A stretch of 64,000 bases of DNA. It comes from an uncultured Bacteroidales bacterium (GTDB lineage: Bacteria; Bacteroidota; Bacteroidia; Bacteroidales; Bacteroidaceae). The DNA is taken from contig CADBWR010000008.1 in assembly GCA_902798425.1 (NCBI GenBank), positions 1 to 64,000 of the forward strand, read 5' to 3'. Positions 9,447-17,849 of the stretch are shown piece by piece. Position 1 is the first letter of the stretch, and every line of letters starts with the position of its first letter. The notes under the pieces are model-generated. The model had not been told where the DNA came from. It saw nothing but the letters and a program-made list of their open reading frames with translations, and made no database searches. The position numbers and the translations under genes were made by a program.

Positions 9447-10073
9447 ATGGAACACGCAATAAGTTTATTATTCCGTTCGATTTTTGTCGATAACATGATC
9501 TTCGCCTTTTTCCTTGGCATGTGTTCTTACCTTGCCGTGTCGAAGACTGTGAAGACCTCGCTGGGACTCGGACTTGCTGTGACCTTCGTGCTCACCGTGA
9601 CCGTGCCCGTCAACTATTTGTTGCAGACCAAGGTGCTGGGTCCTGACTGCCTAGTAGGGGGTGTTGACCTCAGCTACCTCAGCTTCATTCTCTTCATTGC
9701 TGTCATCGCCGGTATGGTGCAGTTGGTAGAGATGACGGTAGAAAAATATTCTCCTTCGCTCTATGCTGCGCTGGGTATCTTCCTGCCACTGATTGCTGTG
9801 AACTGCGCCATCATGGGTGCTTCGCTGTTCATGCAGCAGCGCATCCTGATGGATCCTTCTAACTCTCAGGCCATCACTTCCATTTGGGATGCCATTATCT
9901 ATGGCTTCGGCTCAGGTATTGGTTGGACACTTGCTATCGTAGCACTGGGTGCCATCCGCGAGAAGATGCAATATAGCGATGTTCCCAAACCCCTGCAAGG
10001 TCTTGGCATTGTTTTTATCACCGTGGGCTTGATGGCTATGGCGATGATGTGTTTCTCTGGCTTAAACATTTAA
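9447..10073 (+). CDS. nqrE: Na+-translocating NADH:quinone reductase subunit E
   Basis: At 208 residues this is the inverted-topology partner of NqrD (NqrE/RnfA family). Cys26 ([11 protein letters not shown]) and Cys120 ([10 protein letters not shown]) are the expected cofactor ligands. [17 protein letters not shown] sequence near the C-terminus ([21 protein letters not shown]) is characteristic. It lies between nqrD and nqrF with gaps of 3 and 6 nt. Confidence 0.95.
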   Translation: MEHAISLLFRSIFVDNMIFAFFLGMCSYLAVSKTVKTSLGLGLAVTFVLTVTVPVNYLLQTKVLGPDCLVGGVDLSYLSFILFIAVIAGMVQLVEMTVEKYSPSLYAALGIFLPLIAVNCAIMGASLFMQQRILMDPSNSQAITSIWDAIIYGFGSGIGWTLAIVALGAIREKMQYSDVPKPLQGLGIVFITVGLMAMAMMCFSGLNI

Positions 10074-10079
10074 TAAGGT

Positions 10080-11348
10080 ATGGCACAGTTTATAGCATAT
10101 AGTATAGGAGTTTTCCTCTTGGTTATCATCTTGCTGGTGATTATCCTGTTGGTGGCTAAGAAATATCTGAGCCCCAGCGGCAATGTGAATATTACAGTGA
10201 ATGGCGATAAGGTGCTGAACGTACCTCAAGGCAACAACCTGATGGCTACTCTCAATGAGAATGGCATCTTCCTGCCTTCTGCCTGCGGCGGTAAGGCCAG
10301 TTGCGGTCAGTGCAAGGTACAGGTGCTGGAAGGTGGTGGCGAGATTCTTGACTCTGAAAAACCTCACTTCACCCGCAAGCAGATTAAGGACCACTGGCGT
10401 CTGGGATGCCAGTGTAAGGTGAAAGGCGACCTGAAGATACATGTAGACGAGAGCATCCTTGGTGTTAAGGAGTATGAGTGTACCGTTATCTCTAACAAGA
10501 ACGTAGCTACCTTCATCAAGGAGTTCAAGGTACAGCTGCCTGCAGGCGAGCACATGGACTTCCTGCCTGGTTCGTATGCTCAGATTAAGATTCCTAAGTT
10601 TGACTGCATCGACTACGACAAAGACTTCGACAAGAGTCTCATTGGCGACGAGTATCTGTCTGCTTGGGAAAAGTTCGGACTGTTCCCGCTGAAGTGTAAG
10701 AATCCTGAGGATACCATCCGTGCCTACTCAATGGCCAACTATCCTGCCGAGGGTGACGTGTTCATGCTGACTGTCCGTATCGCCACACCTCCGTTCAAGC
10801 CCGACCGCAGCGGCTTTATGGATGTCAATCCTGGTATTGCTTCATCATACATCTTCTCGCTGAAACCTGGCGACAAGGTTATCATGAGCGGTCCTTTCGG
10901 CGACTTCCACCCACACTTCGACTCAAAGAAGGAAATGATATGGGTTGGTGGTGGTGCCGGTATGGCTCCGCTGCGCGCTCAGATTATGCACATGACGAAG
11001 ACACTGCATACCAAGGACCGCGAGATGCACTACTTCTATGGTGCTCGTGCGTTGAACGAGGTGTTCTATCTGGAGGACTTCCTAGGGCTGGAGAAGGAGT
11101 ATCCCAACTTCCATTTCCACCTTGCTCTGGACCGTCCAGACCCCGCAGCCGATGCCGCTGGCGTGAAGTATACTCCAGGCTTTGTTCACAACGTGATGTA
11201 CGAGACCTATCTGAAGGACCACGAGGCTCCCGAGGACATCGAGTACTACATGTGTGGTCCTGGCCCGATGTCAAAGGCTGTTGTGGGCATGCTCGACTTA
11301 TTGGGCGTAGATCCCGAGTCGATTATGTACGATAACTTTGGTGGTTGA
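10080..11348 (+). CDS. nqrF: Na+-translocating NADH:quinone reductase subunit F
   Basis: NqrF takes electrons from NADH into the complex. Residues 5-27 form a membrane helix. A ferredoxin-type [2Fe-2S] domain follows with Cys69, Cys75, Cys78 and Cys110 (SACGGKASCGQCKV, LGCQCKV). A ferredoxin-reductase module then carries the FAD motif RAYSMANYP and the NADH motif VGGGAGMAPLRAQI, ending DNFGG. The length of 422 is normal. The stop codon overlaps the next ATG (TGATG), so the downstream lipoprotein gene is probably cotranscribed and coupled. Confidence 0.96.
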   Translation: MAQFIAYSIGVFLLVIILLVIILLVAKKYLSPSGNVNITVNGDKVLNVPQGNNLMATLNENGIFLPSACGGKASCGQCKVQVLEGGGEILDSEKPHFTRKQIKDHWRLGCQCKVKGDLKIHVDESILGVKEYECTVISNKNVATFIKEFKVQLPAGEHMDFLPGSYAQIKIPKFDCIDYDKDFDKSLIGDEYLSAWEKFGLFPLKCKNPEDTIRAYSMANYPAEGDVFMLTVRIATPPFKPDRSGFMDVNPGIASSYIFSLKPGDKVIMSGPFGDFHPHFDSKKEMIWVGGGAGMAPLRAQIMHMTKTLHTKDREMHYFYGARALNEVFYLEDFLGLEKEYPNFHFHLALDRPDPAADAAGVKYTPGFVHNVMYETYLKDHEAPEDIEYYMCGPGPMSKAVVGMLDLLGVDPESIMYDNFGG

Positions 11349-11986
11349 TGCGTTACATCATCCCTTGTATACTCATCCCTCTTGTACTGACCCTCCTTTC
11401 GTGTGGTCAGCGCAAGAGGGATGTCGTTTACTACGAACAGATGGTCGACAGCATCCGTAAGGCTGAGCAGTTGCAGGAGATGAAGCGTAAGGCGGGTGTC
11501 TACGATGACCCCGTTGAGGCTTTCTTCGATACCCTCCAGATGTGTCCGTTGCCCATCCACTCTGAGCGTGCTGCGTTCTTTAAGTTAGGACGCTTTGGCA
11601 AAGTGCCCCCTCATGTCACGTCCTTGTTGGGCTATCCTGTCTCTTCAAGGTTGAAAGCACTTTTGTTGCCCAAGGTTCATGGACTTCGTGCCATGTTGCT
11701 TTCTGAGCAGCTTGACTCCATTACCTCTACGCTCTACCTTTATACCCTTGAAACCGATGGTACACCCATCGACCATCTCTGTCTTTATGAAGAGCGTAGC
11801 GAGGACCGTGCAGACGACTTTGGCAAACTGTACGTAGACTACTATGTTACTAGCGAGTACGAAGTCACACTGCTCTATTACTACACCTCTCTGACCACCC
11901 ACAAGTCTGAAAACGAGCAAAGCCGCCGTTTCCGAATTACTGCTGACGGTCACTTCTTAGAAGAGGTGATAGAGATAGAAAACTAA
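11348..11986 (+). CDS. Predicted lipoprotein of unknown function in the nqr operon
   Basis: The gene has 212 codons. The best start is the ATG at 11348, which overlaps the nqrF stop by one base. The N-terminus MRYIIPCILIPLVLTLLSCGQ is a lipoprotein signal with a lipobox ending at Cys19. The mature part is soluble and begins with charged, helical sequence (VDSIRKAEQLQEMKRKAG), then mixed alpha/beta sequence. I do not recognise a catalytic motif; it is not ApbE and not NqrM. It resembles small uncharacterised Bacteroidetes lipoproteins (possibly the DUF4738 type, not verified). Coupling to nqrF hints at a link with the pump or with its maturation, but that is inference. Confidence 0.8.
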   Translation: MRYIIPCILIPLVLTLLSCGQRKRDVVYYEQMVDSIRKAEQLQEMKRKAGVYDDPVEAFFDTLQMCPLPIHSERAAFFKLGRFGKVPPHVTSLLGYPVSSRLKALLLPKVHGLRAMLLSEQLDSITSTLYLYTLETDGTPIDHLCLYEERSEDRADDFGKLYVDYYVTSEYEVTLLYYYTSLTTHKSENEQSRRFRITADGHFLEEVIEIEN

Positions 11987-12009
11987 TTTTTTGTGCTGTA
12001 GGATTAGCA

Positions 12010-12043
12010 AAAAATAAAAGGAAAGCCCTTAATTAGGCTTTCC
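12010..12043 (-). terminator. Terminator of tRNA-Ser
   Basis: GGAAAGCC (12020-12027) pairs with GGCTTTCC (12036-12043), with an 8-nt loop. On the minus strand the hairpin is followed by TTTTATTTTTT, so it terminates the tRNA transcript. It may also slow plus-strand read-through from the nqr operon. Confidence 0.75.
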
Positions 12044-12056
12044 CAGTATTTCTTTG

Positions 12057-12144
12057 CGGAAGGTGAGGGATTCAAACCCCCGATACCCGAAAAGGGTATA
12101 CCGGATTTCGAGTCCAGCGCGATCGATCACTCTGCCAACCTTCC
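12057..12144 (-). tRNA. tRNA-Ser (anticodon CGA)
   Basis: This 88-nt class II tRNA is on the minus strand. The acceptor arms are GGAAGGT and ACCTTCC with discriminator G, as expected for serine. The anticodon stem CTGGA/TCCGG encloses the loop CTCGAAA, giving CGA. There is a long variable arm (ATACCC...GGGTAT) and a T arm GGGGG-TTTGAAT-CCCTC. CCA is not encoded. It reads UCG codons and is flanked by its own promoter and terminator. Confidence 0.95.
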
Positions 12145-12237
12145 GATTAAGCGTGGACAAAAGAGAGCGTGCTCTCATTTGTTCTAGCAAGAGGAAGGTC
12201 AATTGAAAAAATGAACCTTCTCTGTTTTTTGCGGATG

Positions 12238-12269
12238 CAAAGTTACTATATAATTCTGAAATGACCAAA
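12238..12269 (-). promoter_or_regulatory. Promoter of tRNA-Ser
   Basis: On the minus strand a -33 TTTG (12269-12266) and a -7 TAACTTTG (12245-12238) are exactly 20 nt apart, a perfect Bacteroidetes sigma-ABfr type promoter. It is divergent from the fabD promoter. Confidence 0.75.
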
Positions 12270-12293
12270 TTTATTTGCAAATAAATGAATATA

Positions 12294-12325
12294 TTTGGCT
12301 ATGTCGAAGAAAATGAGTAACTTTG
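12294..12325 (+). promoter_or_regulatory. Promoter of fabD
   Basis: TTTG at 12294-12297 and TAACTTTG at 12318-12325 are 20 nt apart. Transcription would begin near 12329, about 40 nt ahead of the fabD ATG. Confidence 0.75.
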
Positions 12326-12371
12326 CAATCGATTTGAAAGTACAACGTTTTTTTTATAATAAAGAATAGAC

Positions 12372-13262
12372 ATGAAAGCATTTGTATTCCCCGGTCAGGG
12401 GGCACAGTTTGTGGGTATGGGTAAAGACCTGTATGACAACAACGAGACTGCAAAAGAATTGTTTGAAAAGGCTAACGAAATTCTGGGCTATCGCATCACA
12501 GACATTATGTTTGAAGGTACTGATGAGGACCTGAAGCAGACGAAGGTGACGCAGCCCGCCGTTTTCCTGCACAGCGTTATTTCAGCAATCTGCCTGGGTG
12601 AGGCTTTCGATCCCCAAATGGTGGCTGGACACTCGCTGGGCGAGTTTTCTGCCCTGACAGCTGCTGGCGCACTGAGCTTTGAGGACGGTCTTAAACTGGT
12701 ATATGCACGTGCTATGGCTATGCAGAAGGCTTGCGAAGCTGCTCCTTCAACAATGGCTGCCATCATTGGTCTGCCCGATGCTCAGGTCGAGGAGGTCTGT
12801 GCTGCGGTCAGTAAGATGGGTAAGGGCGTTTGCGTAGCTGCTAATTACAATAACCCAGGTCAGCTGGTTATCTCTGGCGACATTGATGCTATCAACGAGG
12901 CTTGCGAGCAGTTGAAGGCCGCTGGCGCCAAGCGTGCACTGCCCCTGAAGGTAGGTGGTGCTTTCCACTCTCCCCTGATGCAGCCCGCCAAGGACGAACT
13001 TCAGGCCGCTATTGAGGCTACGGAAATCAAGGCTCCTAAGTGTCCAGTCTACCAGAATGTGGACGGCAAGCCTCATACGGATCCTTCTGAGATTAAAGCT
13101 AACCTGATTGCTCAGCTGACAAGTTCTGTACGTTGGACTCAGAGTGTACAGAACATGATTGCTGATGGTGCTGACGACTTCACTGAGTGCGGACCAGGCA
13201 AGGCCCTGCAGGGAATGATTGGTAAGATCAATAAGGAAGTTGCTGCTCATGGCATCGCATAA
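12372..13262 (+). CDS. fabD: Malonyl-CoA:ACP transacylase
   Basis: FabD moves malonyl from CoA to acyl carrier protein for fatty acid synthesis in the cytoplasm. The 296-residue length is standard. The oxyanion motif FPGQGAQ lies at 6-12, the nucleophile elbow GHSLGE has Ser88, and the second active-site residue is His199 (GGAFHSPLM). Family sequence VAANYNNPGQLVISG and ECGPGKALQGMI is present. It is the first gene of a three-gene run; its last 14 nt overlap the start of the GH13 gene. Very secure. Confidence 0.96.
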   Translation: MKAFVFPGQGAQFVGMGKDLYDNNETAKELFEKANEILGYRITDIMFEGTDEDLKQTKVTQPAVFLHSVISAICLGEAFDPQMVAGHSLGEFSALTAAGALSFEDGLKLVYARAMAMQKACEAAPSTMAAIIGLPDAQVEEVCAAVSKMGKGVCVAANYNNPGQLVISGDIDAINEACEQLKAAGAKRALPLKVGGAFHSPLMQPAKDELQAAIEATEIKAPKCPVYQNVDGKPHTDPSEIKANLIAQLTSSVRWTQSVQNMIADGADDFTECGPGKALQGMIGKINKEVAAHGIA

Positions 13263-14904
13263 GGTAGTAATCTATCAGGTCTTTACGCGCCTGTACGGCA
13301 ATCGTAGCACTACACGCAAGGTTGACGGTACGATTGAGGAGAACGGTTGCGGAAAACTGAACGACTTCACGCCCACTACCCTGAAGAAAATCAGGGAAAT
13401 GGGCGTGAGCCATATATGGTATACGGGTGTGATACGTCACGCTACGCAGACGGACTATACGAAGTATGGTATTCCTCGCCAGCATGCGGCAGTTGTGAAA
13501 GGTAAGGCCGGATCGCCTTATGCCATCACTGACTACTATGATATAGACCCTGATTTGGCGGTGGATGTGGACAAGCGCATGGAGGAGTTTGAGGCATTGG
13601 TGGCACGTAGCCATAAGGCTGGACTGAAAGTCATCATCGACTTTGTACCAAACCACGTTGCTCGCCAATATCACTCTATATGTAAACCCAGTGGCGTGAA
13701 AGATCTGGGCGAGGACGACAACCCACAGCACGGCTTCGATCCGCAGAATAATTTTTACTATTGTCCCGGGCAGCGCTTTGCTCCTTGCTTCGACCTGCAG
13801 CAGGGCGAGAGTGAGCCTTACTACGAGGAGCCTGCAAAGGCTACTGGTAACGATTGTTTTAACAATTCTCCAGGCGGTAACGACTGGTACGAGACGGTGA
13901 AGCTGAACTATGGTCTGGACTATTATGCTGGCAGAGTGGGGCATTTTGACCCTATTCCTGATACATGGAGCAAGATGACGGAGATTTTGCTGTTTTGGGC
14001 ATCGAAGGGCGTTGACGGATTCCGTTGCGACATGGCAGAGATGGTGCCTGCTGCCTTCTGGAATTGGGCTACCGACAAGGTGAAATATCGTTATCCTGAG
14101 CTGATATTCATAGGCGAGGTGTATAACCCTGCTGAATATCGTAACTACTTGGCGGCGGGCTTTGATTTCCTCTACGATAAGGTGGGCATGTACGACACGC
14201 TGAAGGAGGTAATGTGTGGCAGGCAGTCTGTACACGCTATCACGGGAGCATGGCAACAGACGGACGATATCCGCCAGCACATGCTTTACTTCTTGGAGAA
14301 CCACGATGAGCAGCGCATAGCCAGCGACTTCTTTGCCGGTGATGCCCGCAAAGGTGTTCCTGCACTGGTGGTATCTGCCCTGTTTGGACAAAACCCGCTG
14401 ATGATATACTTTGGACAGGAGTATGGCGAGCGTGGCATGGACAAGGAGGGATTCAGTGGACTGGATGGACGCACGACCATCTTTGATTATTGGAGCGTGG
14501 ACACTATCGTAAGGGCTGCCTGCAGGAAGAGCACTAAAGACGAGAAGGTGCTTTGTGAGACCTATAAGAAGGTGTTAGCCATTGCTCAGGGTGAGAAAGC
14601 TGTGACGCAAGGCCTGTCATTTGATCTGATGTATGTTAATGGTGCCACTCAGCGACAGTATGCCTTTCTGCGCAAGACTGGGAAAGAGGTGCTGCTGGTG
14701 GTAGTGAACTTTGACGATGCGCCAGCTTTCATGGATGTAAGGATTCCGGCTCATGCCTTCGACTATCTGACGATCAAGGAGAAAAGTGTAACAGCTAAAG
14801 AACTGCTTACAGGAGAGAACCAGGAACTAAACTTGAAGCGTGATGGCACGATAGCCATAAAACTTGAGACGCTTGGAGCTAAAGTGTTGAAGTTCATAGT
14901 GTAA
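13249..14904 (+). CDS. GH13 alpha-amylase family glycosidase
   Basis: The protein has 551 residues with the start chosen at ATG 13249 (MASHKVVIYQVFTRLYGNRS); possible starts further upstream lie deep in fabD and have no homologous sequence. GH13 motifs are in order: region I DFVPNH (131-136), nucleophile Asp261 in GFRCDMAEM, acid/base Glu290 in FIGEVYNP, and transition-state Asp353 in LENHDEQR. There is no signal peptide, so it is probably a cytoplasmic maltodextrin- or glycogen-processing enzyme. The overlap with fabD (14 nt) suggests translational coupling. Exact substrate is unknown. No susC/susD or other amylase genes are nearby. Confidence 0.9.
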   Translation: MASHKVVIYQVFTRLYGNRSTTRKVDGTIEENGCGKLNDFTPTTLKKIREMGVSHIWYTGVIRHATQTDYTKYGIPRQHAAVVKGKAGSPYAITDYYDIDPDLAVDVDKRMEEFEALVARSHKAGLKVIIDFVPNHVARQYHSICKPSGVKDLGEDDNPQHGFDPQNNFYYCPGQRFAPCFDLQQGESEPYYEEPAKATGNDCFNNSPGGNDWYETVKLNYGLDYYAGRVGHFDPIPDTWSKMTEILLFWASKGVDGFRCDMAEMVPAAFWNWATDKVKYRYPELIFIGEVYNPAEYRNYLAAGFDFLYDKVGMYDTLKEVMCGRQSVHAITGAWQQTDDIRQHMLYFLENHDEQRIASDFFAGDARKGVPALVVSALFGQNPLMIYFGQEYGERGMDKEGFSGLDGRTTIFDYWSVDTIVRAACRKSTKDEKVLCETYKKVLAIAQGEKAVTQGLSFDLMYVNGATQRQYAFLRKTGKEVLLVVVNFDDAPAFMDVRIPAHAFDYLTIKEKSVTAKELLTGENQELNLKRDGTIAIKLETLGAKVLKFIV

Positions 14905-14924
14905 CAGAATAAATTTGAAACGTT

Positions 14925-15389
14925 ATGGAGGACTATCAGTTTAATGAGCACAACAAGGAGGAGTTTCCTCCTGCACACACCGCTGAACACCTGCTGAATC
15001 AGGTGATGATTAGGCTATTTGGATGTGAACGCTCTTACAATGCACATATTGAACGCAAGAAGAGCAAAATGAGTTTCCATCTGGATCACAAACCTACACG
15101 TCAGGAGGAGAAGGAGATAGAGCGCGAGATGCTGCGACTGATAGCCGAAGACCTACCCGTGACCTACGAGGTGGTAGGACGTAACAATCTGCCTGAAGGT
15201 ATTGATGTTAACAGACTACCCTCAGACGTTAGTGACAGTATTCGTTTGGTGCGAATAGGTAACTATGATGTATGCCCATGTATCGGCAAACATGTACGCT
15301 CTACGGAACAGATTGGACGTTTTGAGATGCTGGGAACCAATTGGGATGAGCAGGAACGCTCATTCCGTGTACGCTTTAAAATAGTCTGA
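14925..15389 (+). CDS. AlaX-like trans-editing protein (alanyl/threonyl-tRNA synthetase second additional domain)
   Basis: This small protein of 154 residues resembles the editing domain of AlaRS/ThrRS without a catalytic synthetase part. Zinc ligands are visible as HxxxH (His18, His22 in PPAHTAEHLL) and CxxxH (Cys119, His123 in CPCIGKHV). The region after the second motif contains RIGNYDVCPC and GRFEMLG. Proteins of this type hydrolyse mischarged tRNA, such as Ser- or Gly-tRNA(Ala). It follows the GH13 gene by 20 nt and is closed by a strong hairpin. Substrate specificity cannot be told from the sequence. Confidence 0.8.
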   Translation: MEDYQFNEHNKEEFPPAHTAEHLLNQVMIRLFGCERSYNAHIERKKSKMSFHLDHKPTRQEEKEIEREMLRLIAEDLPVTYEVVGRNNLPEGIDVNRLPSDVSDSIRLVRIGNYDVCPCIGKHVRSTEQIGRFEMLGTNWDEQERSFRVRFKIV

Positions 15390-15422
15390 GCCTAATAGTC
15401 AATAAACTATTAGGCTCTTAAT
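15388..15422. terminator. Hairpin terminator between convergent genes
   Basis: GAGCCTAATAG (15388-15398) pairs perfectly with CTATTAGGCTC (15407-15417) over an 8-nt loop, followed by TTAATCT. It begins on the AlaX-like stop codon and lies between that gene and the convergent EEP gene, so it may serve both strands. Confidence 0.7.
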
Positions 15423-15452
15423 CTCTTAACTCTTAACTCTTATCTACCCCTC

Positions 15453-16514
15453 TTACAACGAGAGTTTCATAAAGATTGGGAAGTGGTCGGAGTAGGTTAA
15501 TTCCGTTTTGTAGTAGGAAATACCCTTCAACTGCTCATCGTGGAAGATGTAGTCAATGCGTACAGGCTGCTTCTTCATTCCGCGGTAGGTATACATCCAG
15601 CCAGCGCCACACTCTTTGAAACCGTCAACAAGGTCACCCTTCACCGTATTGTAGACAAAAGAATAGGGGACGTCGTTGAAGTCGCCGCAGAGAATAATAG
15701 GCTTGTCAGACTCGCGCTTCTCGTTGGCAATCGTTATGGCCTGGCCTGAACGGAACATCATCCCCATCATATAGTTGCCAACGAGTGCATTGATAAGGCG
15801 GTTGCTGTCAATATCGTGGTGCTGCATCATCATTTTGCCAGCGCTATGTAGTGTGCGGTTGATGCCTGTCGTTTCTAAATGAACGTTGAAGATGCGAAGC
15901 GCTTTGCCCTTGAAATTGATGTCGACCCACATAGCACTATTATTAGTTTCTTCAAAGAGGATGGTCTTGTTGCCCGTGATGGGGTAACGACTGAAGATAA
16001 CCATGTCGCTGCGACCTACCTGCATATAGGGGAAATATTCTTTGTAGCTCTCTGAGTTCTTTTTGTCGCCGCTTATCTCATTGTACTCCTGTATGCAGAG
16101 CACATCGACCTTCTGGCGTCGCATCTCGGCAAGAATGTCTTGTGCCATGAATCCAGAGGTCTCACGTCCGAACATGGCTACGTTGTAGGACGCTATCTTT
16201 AGTCCTGGTCGCGTGTCGTCCTTAGGGTCGTCAAAACGTAACTGGTAAAGAGTTCCGATATAGGGAATACAGCAAGCTACAGACACGACAGGAATAAGTG
16301 CCAGCAGCCACTTGCGGCGGATGAGCCAGTAGATAAGTAGTAGCAAGTTGGCAGCAATGAGTACGGGCAGGATGTAGACAGACATAGCCCGTGCAGTATT
16401 TCCCACTGGTGTGACATTACCACCAAAGAGACCAACAAGTGTTAAAATACTCACCACAATCTGAATGGACAGAAACATGGCGGCAGCGTACTTGTAGACA
16501 GCAAGTTTTCCCAT
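15453..16514 (-). CDS. Membrane-anchored endonuclease/exonuclease/phosphatase (EEP) family protein
   Basis: The protein has 353 residues. Three hydrophobic segments in the first about 95 residues (AAAMFLSIQIVVSILTLVG, SVYILPVLIAANLLLLIYW, WLLALIPVVSVACCIPYI) anchor a C-terminal EEP domain. Motifs of the metal-dependent phosphodiesterase fold are visible: IASYNVAMF, DVLCIQEYNE, FNVHLETTG, ILCGDFNDVPYS, RIDYIFHDE, and SDHFPIFMKL. The family includes DNases, sphingomyelinases and inositol phosphatases, so the substrate is open. It starts 10 nt after the hybrid kinase gene and is probably cotranscribed with it. Confidence 0.85.
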   Translation of the reverse strand: MGKLAVYKYAAAMFLSIQIVVSILTLVGLFGGNVTPVGNTARAMSVYILPVLIAANLLLLIYWLIRRKWLLALIPVVSVACCIPYIGTLYQLRFDDPKDDTRPGLKIASYNVAMFGRETSGFMAQDILAEMRRQKVDVLCIQEYNEISGDKKNSESYKEYFPYMQVGRSDMVIFSRYPITGNKTILFEETNNSAMWVDINFKGKALRIFNVHLETTGINRTLHSAGKMMMQHHDIDSNRLINALVGNYMMGMMFRSGQAITIANEKRESDKPIILCGDFNDVPYSFVYNTVKGDLVDGFKECGAGWMYTYRGMKKQPVRIDYIFHDEQLKGISYYKTELTYSDHFPIFMKLSL

Positions 16515-16524
16515 AGGAGTGTGG

Positions 16525-17775
16525 TTATTCCTTTACGTATTTCTGTACGACATCCAATAAGTCTTCCACACGGAAAGGCTTAGCCATGAATTCGTCGCAG
16601 CCTGCTGCCTTTGCCTCGCGGATATTCTCATCGAAAGCATAGGCACTGAGGGCAACAATGGGAATGTCGTGATTGACCTCCTTGATGATGCGGGTGGCGT
16701 CAAGACCATTCATGTCTGGCATACGGATATCCATCAGAATCATGTCGGGACGGTCGTCTTCACAGAAGGTGACAGCCTCGATGCCATTGACGGCACGAAC
16801 CAAACGATAGCGTTTGGAGAGTACTATCTTTACCAGTTCGTAGTTGCTGTCCTCGTCTTCAGCGACTAGGATGAGTGGTGCATTCTTGACGTCTGTCTTG
16901 GTGTTGACACGGATGGTACGCGAATTGGTGGTGGTGCGGCTATTCTTGCGCATGCCACCGATGGTTCCCTCAAAGGGCAGAATGAACGTAAATGTTGAGC
17001 CTTGGCCAAGTTTAGAGGAGACATGGATGCTTCCACCCATCTTCTCGACAATAATCTTACAAAGTGCCAGTCCTAGTCCGTAGCCGTTCTGTTGCTCGGC
17101 ATCACGTGACATGTAAGTGTTGAAAATGTGCTTGATGTCTTGCTCGGCAATGCCCGTTCCTGTATCGGAAACGAAGAACTCAACCTCCTGGCCGTCGTTG
17201 ATGAGACGATAACCATAGGTTATACTGCCTTCTGTGGTGTGCTTCAGTGCATTGCTAATCAGGTTGGAGAATATCTGTGTAAGACGGTTGGGGTCCGTGT
17301 TGAGGGTTACATTCATGGTGGGGTTTGACCATGACAGATGAACGCCCTCTGAACAGCGGAACTTAAAAATCAACTGGATGTTTTTGCAGAGCTCGCTGAG
17401 GTCGGTCATACTCTTGTTGATGCTGATTTCTCCAGCTTCAACGCGTGAGAGATCGAGAATCTCGTTAATGAGTACCAGCACACGACCGTTGTTGCTCTCC
17501 ACAATCTCCATGTATTTCATGCGATCTTCCGCAGAGTCAGTCTCTGCCATGACGCGTGAAAAACCTTCAATGGCATTGAGGGGAGTGCGGATTTCGTGGC
17601 TCATGTTAGCCAGGAAGAGTGACTTCATGCGGCTTGCATCTTCCGCCTTCTTCGCCTTCTCTTCGTATTCGTTAAGTCTTTGCTTTGCAGCATCTAACTC
17701 ATTCTGGATAGCCTGCATTTTAGCGTTTGCTTCTGCTAATTTCCGCAGGAGCATCTCTTTTTCATCCTGGTTCAT
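16525..17775 (-). CDS. Soluble hybrid histidine kinase with C-terminal receiver
   Basis: The protein has 416 residues. It begins with a coiled coil (about 1-50, MNQDEKEMLLRKLAEANAKM) and no membrane helix or input domain. A HisKA domain follows with phospho-acceptor His60 in NMSHEIRTPLNAIEGF. The HATPase domain has DTGTGIAEQDIKHIF and GYGLGLALCKIIVEKMGG. The C-terminal receiver has Asp349 in ILMDIRMPDMNG and a KPF lysine. With no sensor domain, its signal must come through a partner or from the cytoplasm. There is no cognate output regulator beside it; the downstream EEP gene is the only operon partner. Confidence 0.9.
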   Translation of the reverse strand: MNQDEKEMLLRKLAEANAKMQAIQNELDAAKQRLNEYEEKAKKAEDASRMKSLFLANMSHEIRTPLNAIEGFSRVMAETDSAEDRMKYMEIVESNNGRVLVLINEILDLSRVEAGEISINKSMTDLSELCKNIQLIFKFRCSEGVHLSWSNPTMNVTLNTDPNRLTQIFSNLISNALKHTTEGSITYGYRLINDGQEVEFFVSDTGTGIAEQDIKHIFNTYMSRDAEQQNGYGLGLALCKIIVEKMGGSIHVSSKLGQGSTFTFILPFEGTIGGMRKNSRTTTNSRTIRVNTKTDVKNAPLILVAEDEDSNYELVKIVLSKRYRLVRAVNGIEAVTFCEDDRPDMILMDIRMPDMNGLDATRIIKEVNHDIPIVALSAYAFDENIREAKAAGCDEFMAKPFRVEDLLDVVQKYVKE

Positions 17776-17801
17776 CTTCTAGAATTCGTGTATAGTGTTT
17801 G

Positions 17802-17809
17802 CAAAGGTA
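17802..17809 (-). promoter_or_regulatory. -7 box for the hybrid kinase gene
   Basis: CAAAGGTA reads TACCTTTG on the minus strand, 27 nt before the kinase ATG. No -33 element is clear. Confidence 0.5.
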
Positions 17810-17849
17810 CGATAAAAAATTTAAATTGCCATCAGTTTTTATGTTTTTT

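Noticed and set aside
12145..12371. Possible additional RNA gene between tRNA-Ser and fabD
   Set aside because: The region is explained by two divergent promoters; no further conserved structure or terminator is visible.
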